64,000 bases of DNA from assembly GCA_013347225.1 (NCBI GenBank), contig CP054595.1:4956415-5020414 (forward strand). The letters are read 5' to 3'. Below the pieces are notes generated by a model. It was given only the letters and a program-made list of their open reading frames with translations, searched no databases and had not been told where the DNA came from. Both the position numbers and the translations under genes were made by a program. This document shows positions 19,319 to 29,439 of the stretch, one piece after another. The stretch comes from Candidatus Accumulibacter similis (lineage in GTDB: Bacteria; Pseudomonadota; Gammaproteobacteria; Burkholderiales; Rhodocyclaceae). Numbering within the stretch: the first letter of the stretch is position 1; every line of letters starts with the position of its first letter.

Positions 19319-19624
19319 ATGGCTAGCTACAAGGAACTGCTTGCGCAAAGGGCACTGCTGGAAAAACAGATTGAAGAGGCGCGCCAAGCGGAGGTTTCCG
19401 ATGCCATTGCGCAGGCAAGAAAACTGATTGCCGAGCATGGCCTGACTGCCGCCGACCTCGGTTTCAAGATCGCTGGCGCTGCGGCACCAGCCAAGGCAAA
19501 GGTCGCAGTGGCAGTCAAGTACCGTGGCCCCAACGGCGAGAGCTGGTCGGGTCGTGGCAAGGCCCCGAACTGGCTCACCAGTCTCGAGAGCGACGGCCGC
19601 CACCGCAACGAGTTTCTCGTCTAA
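19319..19624 (+). CDS. H-NS family nucleoid-associated protein
   Basis: A 101-residue protein with an N-terminal coiled coil (LLAQRALLEKQIEEARQAE) for oligomerisation and a C-terminal DNA-binding domain: KYRGPNGESWSGRGKAPNWL contains the AT-hook-like W-SGRG-PxW core of H-NS/Bv3F proteins. It probably silences AT-rich DNA. The start is fixed by AAGGAGGAG 3-11 nt upstream. A strong own promoter and a hairpin downstream suggest a monocistronic unit. Confidence 0.92.
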   Translation: MASYKELLAQRALLEKQIEEARQAEVSDAIAQARKLIAEHGLTAADLGFKIAGAAAPAKAKVAVAVKYRGPNGESWSGRGKAPNWLTSLESDGRHRNEFLV

Positions 19625-19722
19625 GACTCCCGACAGCAGTTGCCGGACTCGTTGGTTGGCGCCTTCACTGGTCGTCGACCGTGGGTCCCAACTGCCTTCT
19701 GCGCCGGGCCGCTGGCAGCTGG

Positions 19723-19754
19723 CGCCTTCAGGGCAGGCAGCTGCCCTGAAGGCG
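19723..19754 (+). terminator. Hairpin downstream of the H-NS-like gene
   Basis: A perfect 14-bp inverted repeat, CGCCTTCAGGGCAG / CTGCCCTGAAGGCG with a 4-nt loop, lies between the H-NS-like gene and galE. There is no clear T-tract, so it may be a Rho-assisted terminator or an RNA-stabilising stem. Confidence 0.5.
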
Positions 19755-19839
19755 ATTATCCGGACACCGGTCGCAAGCGGTTGCCGTCCGCTGGCAATGG
19801 CAATAGCGGATTTCCCCTTGACGACAAGGAGCCGGAAAA

Positions 19840-20844
19840 ATGAACGTCCTGGTGACGGGGGGCTGCGGCTATATCGGCTCGCATGCCTGTGTTGCACTGA
19901 TTCTCGCCGGCCACGAGGTCAGCGTGATTGACGACCTGTCGAACAGCCGGGTCGAGGTTCTCGACCGAGTGGCGGCAATAGCCGGTCGCAGGCCATCCTT
20001 CTTTCAGGGTGATGTGCGCGATCAGAACCTCCTGCGACGGGCTTTTGCCAATGGCCAGATTGCTGCCGTCTTCCATTTTGCAGGTCTCAAGGCCGTTGGC
20101 GAATCCGTCGCACAACCGCTGCGCTATTATGACTGCAACGTTGGTGGAGCGATTTCCCTTTGCCACGCCATGACCGAGGCCAGGGTGAGAACCCTGATCT
20201 TCAGCTCGTCGGCTACCGTCTATGGCGATCCCGCTTCAGTGCCGATCAGCGAGGGTTTTCCGCGTTCGGCGACCAATCCCTATGGTGCCAGCAAGCTGAT
20301 GATCGAAGACATCCTCGCGGACCTGTGCGCTGCCGACGCAGACTGGCGGGTTGCTCGGCTGCGCTACTTCAACCCGGTTGGGGCGCACGAGAGCGGCCTG
20401 ATCGGCGAGGCACCCAACGGCGTTCCCAATAACCTGATGCCTTATGTGGCGCAGGTCGCACAAGGAGTCCGACCCTACCTGAACGTGTTCGGCAGTGATT
20501 ACCCGACGGCCGACGGGACCGGGGTCAGGGATTACATCCATGTGATGGACCTGGTCGACGGACACGTCGCGGCACTCGATTATCTGTGTGAGCATAAGGG
20601 GCTGCTGACGGTGAATCTCGGTACCGGCTGTGGTTACTCGGTACTCGACATGGTGCGTGCCTTCGAGTCGGCGAGCGGTCGACCGGTTCCCTATGTCCTC
20701 GCCCCGCGCCGGCCCGGCGATGTCGCGTCGTGCTACGCCGATCCCGCCCTCGCCGCCAGCCTGCTCGGCTGGAAGGCGCGGCGCGGCATCGAGCAGATGT
20801 GCAGCGATGCCTGGCGCTGGCAGACATGCAGCGCTGTCGGCTGA
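19840..20844 (+). CDS. galE: UDP-glucose 4-epimerase
   Basis: This 334-residue extended short-chain dehydrogenase interconverts UDP-glucose and UDP-galactose with bound NAD. TGGCGYIGSH is the NAD-binding loop; SSSATVYG supplies the catalytic Ser/Thr, and NPYGASKLMIE the Tyr-x-x-x-Lys pair. RYFNPVGAHESG and DGTGVRDYIHVMDL are GalE-specific blocks. It precedes apaH by 9 bp. The product probably serves cell-surface polysaccharide synthesis. Confidence 0.94.
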   Translation: MNVLVTGGCGYIGSHACVALILAGHEVSVIDDLSNSRVEVLDRVAAIAGRRPSFFQGDVRDQNLLRRAFANGQIAAVFHFAGLKAVGESVAQPLRYYDCNVGGAISLCHAMTEARVRTLIFSSSATVYGDPASVPISEGFPRSATNPYGASKLMIEDILADLCAADADWRVARLRYFNPVGAHESGLIGEAPNGVPNNLMPYVAQVAQGVRPYLNVFGSDYPTADGTGVRDYIHVMDLVDGHVAALDYLCEHKGLLTVNLGTGCGYSVLDMVRAFESASGRPVPYVLAPRRPGDVASCYADPALAASLLGWKARRGIEQMCSDAWRWQTCSAVG

Positions 20845-20853
20845 AACAGGCAG

Positions 20854-21672
20854 ATGGCGACATACGCCATCGGTGACATCCAGGGCTGCCTGGATTCGCT
20901 GCTGCTGCTGCTCGACAAGTGTCGCTTCGATCGCAGCCGGGACCGCTTGTGGCTCGTCGGCGACCTCGTCAATCGTGGCCCGCACTCCCTCGAAACGCTG
21001 CGTTTCGTGCGTGGTCTCGGTCCTGCTGCCACCACCGTGCTCGGCAACCATGACCTCTACCTGCTGATGGTGGCAGCGGGGCTGGGCCGACGCGGGAAGG
21101 GGGACACGCTCGGCGAGGTTCTTGCCGCACCGGACCGCGACGAACTGCTCGACTGGTTGCGACAGCAGGAGCTGTGCCACCTTGAGGACGGCTTCTGCCT
21201 GGTCCACGCCGGGCTGCTGCCGCAATGGACGACGGCAGCCGCGCGGGCGCTGGCGGCAGAGGTCGAGGCTGCGCTGCAGGGACCATCCTGTGACGAATTC
21301 CTGGCCAACCTGTGGGGCAGCGAGCCGCTTTGCTGGAGCGATGAGCTGCAGGGCTGGCCCCGCCTGCGGGTGATCGTCAACGCCATGACCCGCATGCGCT
21401 TCTGCTCGCTGAGCGGGGCGATGGACCTGAAGACCAAGGGAGAAGCAGCGGACGCACCCGCGGGTCACCTGCCGTGGTTTGACATCCCCGGGCGACGCAG
21501 CGCCGACGCCGTCCTGGTCATCGGCCACTGGTCGGCGCTCGGTCTGCGCATCGAGGACAAGCTGCTGGCGCTCGATTCCGGCTGTTTCTGGGGCCGTCAC
21601 CTGAGTGCCGTTCGCCTGGAGGACCGTGCCGTCTTTCAGGTCGATTGCTCGACCAGCGAGGGTCAGGTCTGA
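20854..21672 (+). CDS. apaH: Symmetrical bis(5'-nucleosyl)-tetraphosphatase
   Basis: The 272-residue metallophosphatase cleaves Ap4A to two ADP and can decap Np4-RNA. The catalytic blocks GDIQGCLDSL, GDLVNRGPHSLE, GNHDLYLL and LVHAGLLPQW are in order, and IGHWSALGL is the ApaH-type C-terminal block. It follows galE closely and may share its transcript. Confidence 0.94.
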   Translation: MATYAIGDIQGCLDSLLLLLDKCRFDRSRDRLWLVGDLVNRGPHSLETLRFVRGLGPAATTVLGNHDLYLLMVAAGLGRRGKGDTLGEVLAAPDRDELLDWLRQQELCHLEDGFCLVHAGLLPQWTTAAARALAAEVEAALQGPSCDEFLANLWGSEPLCWSDELQGWPRLRVIVNAMTRMRFCSLSGAMDLKTKGEAADAPAGHLPWFDIPGRRSADAVLVIGHWSALGLRIEDKLLALDSGCFWGRHLSAVRLEDRAVFQVDCSTSEGQV

Positions 21673-21797
21673 TCCAGAGCCGCTGCTGCAGCCACATCTG
21701 ATTCCGGCAACCCGGGTGCTCTTGCCGACTCGTCACGGCGCCGCCATCGCGCATCCATGCCTGCTAGAATCGCCGACGAATTGCCGGGGAGAGACAC

Positions 21798-24700
21798 ATG
21801 CAGACAGCAAGGCAGCTCGCGCGGCGCCGCTGGCAGCAGATGCTGGCGCTGGTCGTGGGGATCGTGGTGGCGGTGGGCGGCTTGATGGCAATCGGGCACC
21901 TGACGGCTGGCGGCAGTGACGAGGCCGATGCCGGCGACACGCCGTTCGCCGTGATCGACGGCGCGCACCGCGAGCTGGATGGATCGCCGGCACTGGCAGT
22001 GTCCTTCAGCGTGCCGCTCGAGGCCAAGGGAGATCACGAGCGCTTCCTGCAGGTGCTCGAGATGCCGGCCGAGGCGAAGGCAGCTGCAGCCCGGGACGGC
22101 GAAGCGGACGGCGAGGACGGCGTCGGCGCGGCCACGGTCGCCGCGTCCGGCGAGAGCCGCCGCCTGGCCAATGGCGATTCGCTGCCCGGCGGCCAGCCGG
22201 TTGCCGGCGCCTGGGTGGTCGGCGACAACCCTCGCCTGCTCTTCTTCCCGCACATCAAGCCGCAGACCCGCTACGTGGTCCGCGTGCAACCCGGTTTGAA
22301 GGCACGCAATGGCAGCCAGCTCGACAGCGAGGTGCGTTTCTCGATTCTGACGGCGGCCGTTGCCCCGGCGTTCTACTTCGCCAGCCGTGGCATGGTCCTG
22401 CCGGCGGGACAGGGTGGCGGCCTGCCGGTGACGACGGTGAATGTGCCCGAGGTGGACATCCAGTTCCTCAAGGTCAAGGCGGATCAACTGCCGAGGTTCC
22501 TCGAGCAGGTGATTGCCGCCCCACCGGCTGGTCCTGGTCGCGGCGCTGCCGATGCGGACGGCGACGCGGCACACGACGACCAGCAGAGCGACGGCGACGA
22601 CGGTCATCGTTACGCCGGCAGCCGTCTCAGGGGCGCGGTTGGCAACTGGGAGCTGGATCAGATCCACCGGATGACGAGCAGCAGCTTCGTCGGGCGTTTT
22701 CTCACCGAACAGAAGGCGAACCGGCGGAGCGTCACCTTCATCCCGGTCGAAGGCATTGCCCCGCTGCGCGAGCCGGGCGTTTACGTGGCGGTGATGTCGC
22801 AACCGAACCGCTTCCGCGACGACTACCAGACGACCTACTTCTACATCAGCGATCTGGGTCTGCACCTGCGACAGTATCCCAACCGCGGCGCCGACGCCTA
22901 TGTCAGCTCGTTGCGCGATGGGCAGGCGCTCGCTGGTGTCGAGGTGAGCTGGATCGACCGTCAGGGCAGGACGCTCGCCAGCGCGCAGAGCGACCGCGAC
23001 GGCCGCGCCGCCTTCGCCGAGAAGCCGGCGGCTGCCCGTGTGCTGCTGGCGCGCAAGGGCGAGCAGATGTCGCTGATCACCCTCAAGGAGCCGGCCCTCG
23101 ATCTCGCCGAATTCGACGTCGCCGGCATGCCGTACTCGCCGGTTCGCCTGTTCGCCTATGCTGGTCGGAACCTCTACCGGCCCGGCGAGCGCTTCGAGAT
23201 TTCGGTGATTGCACGCGACGCAGATGGTCGGCCGGTGCCGGCGCAGCCCATCCAGGCGATCCTGCGCCGCCCAGATGGCAAGCCGCAGTGGACCGCGACC
23301 TGGCACCCGGAGAGCGGTATTGTGGGTTACTACCGGCGAACGATCGAATTGCCGGGCGACGCCGCTACCGGTTCGTGGCTTCTCGAGTTGCGTGCCGATC
23401 CGGCAGCGAGGCTCGCAGCGACCAGCATGCCGTTCGCCGTTGAGGAGTTCCTGCCGGAAAGAATGCGGCTCGAGCTGTCGACGGGCAGCGAGCGGCTGGC
23501 GGGCGAACAGGAGTGGCGGATCGAAGTCAGCGGCCGCTACCTCTACGGTACCCCGGCGGCCGGCAACCGCCTGCTCGGCGTCGCCACCAGCGAGCGCAGT
23601 CGCAACCCGTTGCCACAGAAGCTGCCCGGCTTCGTCTTTGGGGACGCCGACGAAGACAATGTCAGGACACGCAGCGAACTGCCGGAACAGCGCCTCGACG
23701 AACAGGGTCGGGCGGCACTCGGCGTCGACCTGGAGGCGGTTGGCAAACGACGCTCGCCGTTCGTCGTGCGCACGACGCTGAGCCTGCTGGAAAGCGGTGG
23801 CCGGCCGGTGGTGCGCAGTGTCGAACGTATCTGGTGGCCCGCAACGGTGCTGGTCGGAGTGCGGCCGCTGTTCGTCGGGGCCTATGCGCGCGAGTCATCG
23901 GCCGCCGATTTCGAGGTCGTCCGGGCGGACGCCGATGGCAACCTGAAGGCCGGAGCGGCGCTGCCGGTACGCCTGTTCCGCGAGAACCGCAACTACTACT
24001 GGCGCTTCGACGATCAGCGTGGCTGGAACTCGGGCTTCACCGAAACCGACGAACTGGTCGCTACGACACAGGTGACCGTGCCGGCCGGTGGCCGTGGCAA
24101 GCTCAGCCTGCCGGTCAAGTACGGCCGCTACCGCGTCGAGATCCTTGATCCCGCAACCCGTCAGACGATGCGCTTCCGCTTCTACGCCGGCTGGGCCGCG
24201 AAGGACGACGAAGCGCAGGGGGTGCGCCCGGACCGGGTCGCGCTCAAGTTGGACAAGCCCGCCTACTCGCTTGGCGAGACGGCACGGCTGACGATCGTTC
24301 CGCCGCATGCCGGGCAGGCGCTGGTCACCGTCGAGGGCGACCGGGCGCTGTGGGTGCGGCGCCTGTCGGTCGGCGCCGACGGCCGGACAATCGACATCCC
24401 GATCGACAAGGACTGGCAGCGGCATGACCTGTACGTTTCGGTGATGGTCCTGCGTCCCGGCAGCGGCGACAAGGTGACGCCGGCGCGCGCCCTCGGGCTG
24501 CTCTACCTGCCTCTCGAGCGCAGCAACCGCCGGCTCGCGGTGGCGCTCGAGGCACCGACGAAGATGGAGCCCGAACAGCCCCTCAAGGTCCGAGTCAAGG
24601 TGCCCGAGGCGGGCGGCCAGCAGGCGCTGCTGACCCTGGCGGCGGTAGACGTCGGCATCCTCAACATCACACGCTACGTCAGCCCGGACCCCTTTGCCTT

Positions 24701-26957
24701 CTTCTTCGCCAAGCTGCGCTACGGAGCCGACGCCCACGACGTGTATGGGCGACTGATCGAAAAGATGGATGGGCGGAAAGGCAGGCTGAAGTTCGGCGGT
24801 GACGCGGCACCGAAGGCAACGCGCAGCCTGCCGAAGAAGCTGCGGCTGGTCGATCTCTTCAGCGGGCCGGTCGTGCTCGACGACAAGGGCGAAGCCGAGG
24901 TCTCCCTGCCGGTCCCCGACTTCAACGGCAGCCTGCGCCTGATGGCCGTGGTCGCCACCGGCGACCGCTTCGGCATGCAGGAGGCGGAGGTCACCGTTGC
25001 TGCGCCACTCGTGGTCGAGCTCGCGACGCCGCGCTTTCTGTCGACCGGCGACAGCGCCGTGCTGGCTCTCGAAGTCCAGAACCTTGCCGGCAGGGAGCAG
25101 GAGATCGGGGTCGCGCTGAGCAGTCGCGACGGTCTGCTGATCAGGAACGGCGAACAGCGGTTCTCGCTCAAGGACCAGCAGAAGCGCATCCTGCAGATCC
25201 CGGTCGAGGCCGGCAGCGCGCTCGGTCCGAGCGAAGTGAAGGTGCGCGTCGACGCTCCGTTGCGGCGGATCGAGCGCACGTTCCCGCTCCTCGTGCAGCC
25301 GCCGACGCCTCGCCAGTCGGTCGTCAGGCGGTTGACGATCGCCCCCGGTGACAGCGTCCAGCTGCGCGAGGCTGAGCTGGGCGGCCTGCTGCGGCCGAGC
25401 GTGAACGCCACCCTGGCCATCTCCAACAAGGCACCGATCGACGTGCGCAGCGCCGTGCGTGGGCTGCTGAGCTACCCCTACGGCTGCGCCGAGCAGACGA
25501 CGAGCAGCGCCTACCCACACGTCTTCGTTGACGAAGCGACGGCGAGGCAATTCGCGCTCAAGGCCTACACCACGACCCAACGCGCCGAGCTGCTCGACAA
25601 GGCGATCGCCCGCCTCGCCGGCATGCAGGCGCCGAACGGCGGCTTCAGCCTGTGGGGCAACGTCGCCGAGTACCAGTACTGGCTGACGGCCTATGTCGCC
25701 AACTTCCTGCTGGATGCCCGCGAACAGGGTTTCAACGTGCCGCCCGAAGTCGAGAAGCGGGCGCTGGATTTTCTCCTCAAGGGGCTGCAGGAAGGTGTCG
25801 CGAGCCTGCCGACGGGAGCCGTCACCTACAATCAGAACGCGATCTGGAACGACCATCGCTACGCCGGCCCCGGACGCTTCGCGGTCCTCTCCTACGGCGC
25901 CTACGTCCTCGCCCGCCACGGCAGGGCACCGCTGGCGACGCTGCGGCAGCTGCACGAATCGCGCGCAGCCGCCCACTCGGGGCTGGCGCTGGTGCAACTC
26001 GGGCTCGCCTTGCGGCTGATGGGTGACGAAGCGCGTGCCGTGATCGCGATCGATGCCGGAATCCACAAGCCGCGTGGCGGACCGGCTGGCGCCTGGTGGG
26101 GCGACTACGGCAGCAACCTGCGCGACTGGGCGCTGATCCACGTCCTGCTCGACCGCCACCAGGTCAAGGCCGATGGCCGCGAGGACCTGTTGCGCCAGGT
26201 CGCCGCTGCCGTCGAACAGCGGCGCCATTTCAGCACGCAGGAGCAACTCGCGCTCTTTCTCCTCGGTCGGGAGTTCACCGGCCCCACCGCCGGTGAATGG
26301 TCTGCGGAAGTGCTTTCGGCAGGCAAGGCGCAGGCGATCGGCGGTCGCGGAACGCAGTTCCAGTCGCTGTCGGCAGCCGAGGTTGCCGGCGGGGTGAGCA
26401 TCAGAAACACGCACAAGGAGCGGCTGTTCGTCGAACTCAACCTGACGGGCAACCCGGCACGACTGCCGGCGGCACGGCGCGATGCCTTCGACCTGCAGCG
26501 CGACTGGTTCACCGCCGACGGCCAGCCGCTCGGCAAGCGGATCCTGCGCGTCGGCGAGAGCGCGATCGTCCGCCTGCAGGTCAGCAGCAGCGGGCGCTAC
26601 GCCAACGGTCTGATCGTCGACCACGTTCCGGCCGGCCTCGAGATCGAGAATGCCAACCTGGTACAGGGTGAGCAGTCGGCCATCAGCATCGATGGCATCG
26701 ATCCGCGGCAGGCCATGCAGAACGGCGACATCAGGCATGTCGAGTTTCGCGATGACCGCTTCGTCGTCGCCGCGCGGCTCGCCGGCAAGATGCAGTTCTT
26801 CTACCGCGTCCGCGCCGTCACGCCGGGTCGTTTCGTGGTGCCGCCCACCTATGCGGAAGACATGTACCAGCCGCAGATCCATGGTCTTGCCGGCGGCGAC
26901 GAGGTGCTGCTGATCGCCAGCGACAGTGGAACGGATGGCGGCAGCGGCAGACAATGA
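21798..26957 (+). CDS. Bacterial alpha-2-macroglobulin (YfhM-like, thioester type)
   Basis: A 1719-residue envelope protein with an N-terminal membrane anchor (residues 17-35) followed by MG domains, a large MG2/A2M core and the thioester domain with CAEQ at 1230-1233 (context YPYGCAEQTTSS). Such proteins trap proteases covalently in the periplasm. The N-terminus lacks a lipobox, so it is anchored by its helix. It overlaps pbpC by 4 nt; this gene pair is widespread and is thought to couple peptidoglycan repair with protease defence. Confidence 0.93.
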   Translation: MQTARQLARRRWQQMLALVVGIVVAVGGLMAIGHLTAGGSDEADAGDTPFAVIDGAHRELDGSPALAVSFSVPLEAKGDHERFLQVLEMPAEAKAAAARDGEADGEDGVGAATVAASGESRRLANGDSLPGGQPVAGAWVVGDNPRLLFFPHIKPQTRYVVRVQPGLKARNGSQLDSEVRFSILTAAVAPAFYFASRGMVLPAGQGGGLPVTTVNVPEVDIQFLKVKADQLPRFLEQVIAAPPAGPGRGAADADGDAAHDDQQSDGDDGHRYAGSRLRGAVGNWELDQIHRMTSSSFVGRFLTEQKANRRSVTFIPVEGIAPLREPGVYVAVMSQPNRFRDDYQTTYFYISDLGLHLRQYPNRGADAYVSSLRDGQALAGVEVSWIDRQGRTLASAQSDRDGRAAFAEKPAAARVLLARKGEQMSLITLKEPALDLAEFDVAGMPYSPVRLFAYAGRNLYRPGERFEISVIARDADGRPVPAQPIQAILRRPDGKPQWTATWHPESGIVGYYRRTIELPGDAATGSWLLELRADPAARLAATSMPFAVEEFLPERMRLELSTGSERLAGEQEWRIEVSGRYLYGTPAAGNRLLGVATSERSRNPLPQKLPGFVFGDADEDNVRTRSELPEQRLDEQGRAALGVDLEAVGKRRSPFVVRTTLSLLESGGRPVVRSVERIWWPATVLVGVRPLFVGAYARESSAADFEVVRADADGNLKAGAALPVRLFRENRNYYWRFDDQRGWNSGFTETDELVATTQVTVPAGGRGKLSLPVKYGRYRVEILDPATRQTMRFRFYAGWAAKDDEAQGVRPDRVALKLDKPAYSLGETARLTIVPPHAGQALVTVEGDRALWVRRLSVGADGRTIDIPIDKDWQRHDLYVSVMVLRPGSGDKVTPARALGLLYLPLERSNRRLAVALEAPTKMEPEQPLKVRVKVPEAGGQQALLTLAAVDVGILNITRYVSPDPFAFFFAKLRYGADAHDVYGRLIEKMDGRKGRLKFGGDAAPKATRSLPKKLRLVDLFSGPVVLDDKGEAEVSLPVPDFNGSLRLMAVVATGDRFGMQEAEVTVAAPLVVELATPRFLSTGDSAVLALEVQNLAGREQEIGVALSSRDGLLIRNGEQRFSLKDQQKRILQIPVEAGSALGPSEVKVRVDAPLRRIERTFPLLVQPPTPRQSVVRRLTIAPGDSVQLREAELGGLLRPSVNATLAISNKAPIDVRSAVRGLLSYPYGCAEQTTSSAYPHVFVDEATARQFALKAYTTTQRAELLDKAIARLAGMQAPNGGFSLWGNVAEYQYWLTAYVANFLLDAREQGFNVPPEVEKRALDFLLKGLQEGVASLPTGAVTYNQNAIWNDHRYAGPGRFAVLSYGAYVLARHGRAPLATLRQLHESRAAAHSGLALVQLGLALRLMGDEARAVIAIDAGIHKPRGGPAGAWWGDYGSNLRDWALIHVLLDRHQVKADGREDLLRQVAAAVEQRRHFSTQEQLALFLLGREFTGPTAGEWSAEVLSAGKAQAIGGRGTQFQSLSAAEVAGGVSIRNTHKERLFVELNLTGNPARLPAARRDAFDLQRDWFTADGQPLGKRILRVGESAIVRLQVSSSGRYANGLIVDHVPAGLEIENANLVQGEQSAISIDGIDPRQAMQNGDIRHVEFRDDRFVVAARLAGKMQFFYRVRAVTPGRFVVPPTYAEDMYQPQIHGLAGGDEVLLIASDSGTDGGSGRQ

Positions 26958-29254
26958 GCCACCGGCCCAGGTGGTGGTTGGCGGCTCTGCTGACCCTGCT
27001 GCTGCTTGCCGACCAGCTCTTCCCGCCGCCACTGCAAGGCCACAAGGCCCCACAGGCGCAGGTCGTCCTGGCGCGCGACGGCACGCCGCTGCGCGCGTTC
27101 CCGGACCGCGAGCACATCTGGCGGCATCCGGTCCGCTTCGATGAAGTGTCGCCGCGCTACATCGAAGCGCTGATCGGCTTCGAAGACCGGGCGTTCTGGT
27201 GGCACCCGGGCGTCAATCCATGGGCACTCCTGCGTGCCGGCGTGCTCTGGCTCCAGAACGGCCGCATCGTCTCCGGTGGTTCGACGCTGACCATGCAGGT
27301 GGCGCGTCTGCTCGAACCGACACCGCGGACGCCGGCCGGCAAGCTGCGCCAGATGGTACGTGCCCTGCAGATCGAATTGCGCTGCTCGAAGCGCGAGATC
27401 CTCGAAATCTATCTCCGCCTGGCGCCGATGGGCGGAGTCCTCGAAGGAGTCGAGGCGGCCAGCCGCGCCTACCTCGGCAAACCGGCGCAGCGGCTGAGCG
27501 AGTCCGAGGCGGCGCTCCTCGCCGCGCTGCCGCAGGCGCCGTCGCTGCTGCGGCCCGATCGCCACCCCGAGCGCGCCCGGCTCGCCCGCGACAAGGTTCT
27601 GGCGCGCATGGCGGGCCGCTGGAGTGCCAGCGCGATTGCTGACGCGCGCCAGGAACCGGTGATCGCGCAGCCCGTGCGCGAACCCCTGCTGGCGCCGCTC
27701 CTGGCCGAGCGGCTGCGGCGCTTGCAGCCGCACGCGGCGCGCATCGAGAGCACGGTCGACGCCGCCATGCAGCAGATGGTGGAGCAAATCCTCGCCACCC
27801 GGCTGGGCATCCTGCCGCCACGGGTATCGATGGCGGCGCTGGTGATCGACAACGAGACGCTCGAGGTTCGCGCCTATGCCGGTTCGGCGGATTTCAGCGA
27901 CAGCGAGCGCTTCGCACACGTCGACATGGTGCAGGCGGCGCGCTCGCCGGGTTCGGCGTTGAAACCCTTCCTCTACGGGCTGGCGCTGGATGAAGGGCTG
28001 ATCCACTCGGAATCCCTGCTGGCCGACGTGCCGCAGTCCTTCGCCGGCTACCAGCCGGGCAACTTCCAGGCCAGCTTCAGTGGCCCGGTCGGCGTCAGCG
28101 AGGCGCTGCAGCGATCGCTCAACGTGCCAGCCGTCGAGGTGCTCGAACGACTTGGACCACAGCGCTTCGTCTCGCAGTTGCGGCGCGGCGGACTCAGGCT
28201 GGAACTGCCGCCGGGAGCGACCGCCAACCTCAGCGTGATCCTTGGTGGCGCCGCGGTCAACCTGGAAGGCCTGGTCGGTGCCTACAGCGCACTGGCGCGC
28301 GCCGGCGTCAGCGGCCGACCGCGCTATCTTGCCGGATCGCCGCTGGTCGAGACGCGCATGCTCAGCGATGGGGCTGCCTTCATCATTCGCGACATCCTCG
28401 AATCCGGTGGGCCGGTGGCACGAATGGTCGATGGCGGCATCGGCAGCCGCCGTGGGATCGCCTGGAAGACCGGTACCAGCTTCGGTTTTCGCGATGCCTG
28501 GGCGGTCGGCGTCAGCGATCGCCACACCGCCGGCGTCTGGGTCGGCCGCCCTGACGGAACGCCGAACCCCGGATTCTTTGGCGCCAACATAGCTGCCCCG
28601 CTGCTGGTCGATATCTTTGCCGTGATCGACGATTCGCCGCCGGCCGCCCGCATCCCACCGCCATCGGTCAACAGCGCGGGCATCTGCTGGCCGCTGGGTA
28701 CGCGCAGCGAGGGCACCCCGACGGCGCTCTGTCATCAGCGTCGAACCGCCTGGATCCTCAACGATACCGCTCCGCCCACCTTCCCAGACAGACTGCGAAC
28801 GGGGCCGGCCCGCCATACCGACTACCGCGACCCGGCGACCGGGCAACGGGTGCGCCCGGGCTGCGCCAGCGGCAGCATGCAGGCAGTCGAGATGGCGCGC
28901 TGGCCGGCGGCGCTCGAACCCTGGCTGGACCACGGCCTGCGCAAGCGCGCGCTGCCACCACCATGGACGACCGCCTGCAGCGCGAGCGACGGCGGCAGCG
29001 GCAACGGCCTGAGAATCGTCGGCCTGAGCGATGGCGAAACCATACGCAGCGCCGGCGAAGGACCACCAGCGACGCTGCGGCTCGAGGCTCGCGGCGGTGA
29101 GCATGAACTGATCTGGCTGCTCAACGGCCGCCAGATCGGCCGCGTGCCGGCAGGGCAGCCATTGACATGGAGCTTTGCGCAGCCGGGCTCGTTCCAGGTC
29201 ACGGTCATGGACCACGCCGGGCAGCATGATCGGATCGAGATCAGTGTCCGCTAG
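26954..29254 (+). CDS. pbpC: Penicillin-binding protein 1C
   Basis: The 766-residue bifunctional enzyme has a short N-terminal anchor, a GT51 glycosyltransferase domain (GFEDRAFWWHPGVNP, GGSTLTMQVARLL), a transpeptidase domain with Ser334-A-L-Lys337, an SLN motif, K505-T-G, and the C-terminal BiPBP_C domain. PBP1C may repair peptidoglycan. Translationally coupled to the alpha-2-macroglobulin gene upstream. A GDSL gene follows after a separate promoter. Confidence 0.94.
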   Translation: MSHRPRWWLAALLTLLLLADQLFPPPLQGHKAPQAQVVLARDGTPLRAFPDREHIWRHPVRFDEVSPRYIEALIGFEDRAFWWHPGVNPWALLRAGVLWLQNGRIVSGGSTLTMQVARLLEPTPRTPAGKLRQMVRALQIELRCSKREILEIYLRLAPMGGVLEGVEAASRAYLGKPAQRLSESEAALLAALPQAPSLLRPDRHPERARLARDKVLARMAGRWSASAIADARQEPVIAQPVREPLLAPLLAERLRRLQPHAARIESTVDAAMQQMVEQILATRLGILPPRVSMAALVIDNETLEVRAYAGSADFSDSERFAHVDMVQAARSPGSALKPFLYGLALDEGLIHSESLLADVPQSFAGYQPGNFQASFSGPVGVSEALQRSLNVPAVEVLERLGPQRFVSQLRRGGLRLELPPGATANLSVILGGAAVNLEGLVGAYSALARAGVSGRPRYLAGSPLVETRMLSDGAAFIIRDILESGGPVARMVDGGIGSRRGIAWKTGTSFGFRDAWAVGVSDRHTAGVWVGRPDGTPNPGFFGANIAAPLLVDIFAVIDDSPPAARIPPPSVNSAGICWPLGTRSEGTPTALCHQRRTAWILNDTAPPTFPDRLRTGPARHTDYRDPATGQRVRPGCASGSMQAVEMARWPAALEPWLDHGLRKRALPPPWTTACSASDGGSGNGLRIVGLSDGETIRSAGEGPPATLRLEARGGEHELIWLLNGRQIGRVPAGQPLTWSFAQPGSFQVTVMDHAGQHDRIEISVR

Positions 29255-29283
29255 CACGGCTGCGGAGAGCGCGATTATTTGGG

Positions 29284-29312
29284 TTGACTGCGCAGGTCGG
29301 CTTTCCTAGACT
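29284..29312 (+). promoter_or_regulatory. Sigma-70-type promoter upstream of the GDSL esterase gene
   Basis: TTGACT (29284-29289) and TAGACT (29307-29312) have an ideal 17-bp spacer. The start codon lies 128 bp downstream, leaving a long leader in which I see no riboswitch. Confidence 0.55.
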
Positions 29313-29439
29313 CGACGGCGATGGACCGGGCGCTCGCTCCGGTGCAGTCCGACGACAGGACGATTTTCCGGGCCGGACCCATGACGTGCATGCCTGAGCT
29401 GCACGTCTGCCGGCGCCGCACACCGAGGAGGAAGACAAG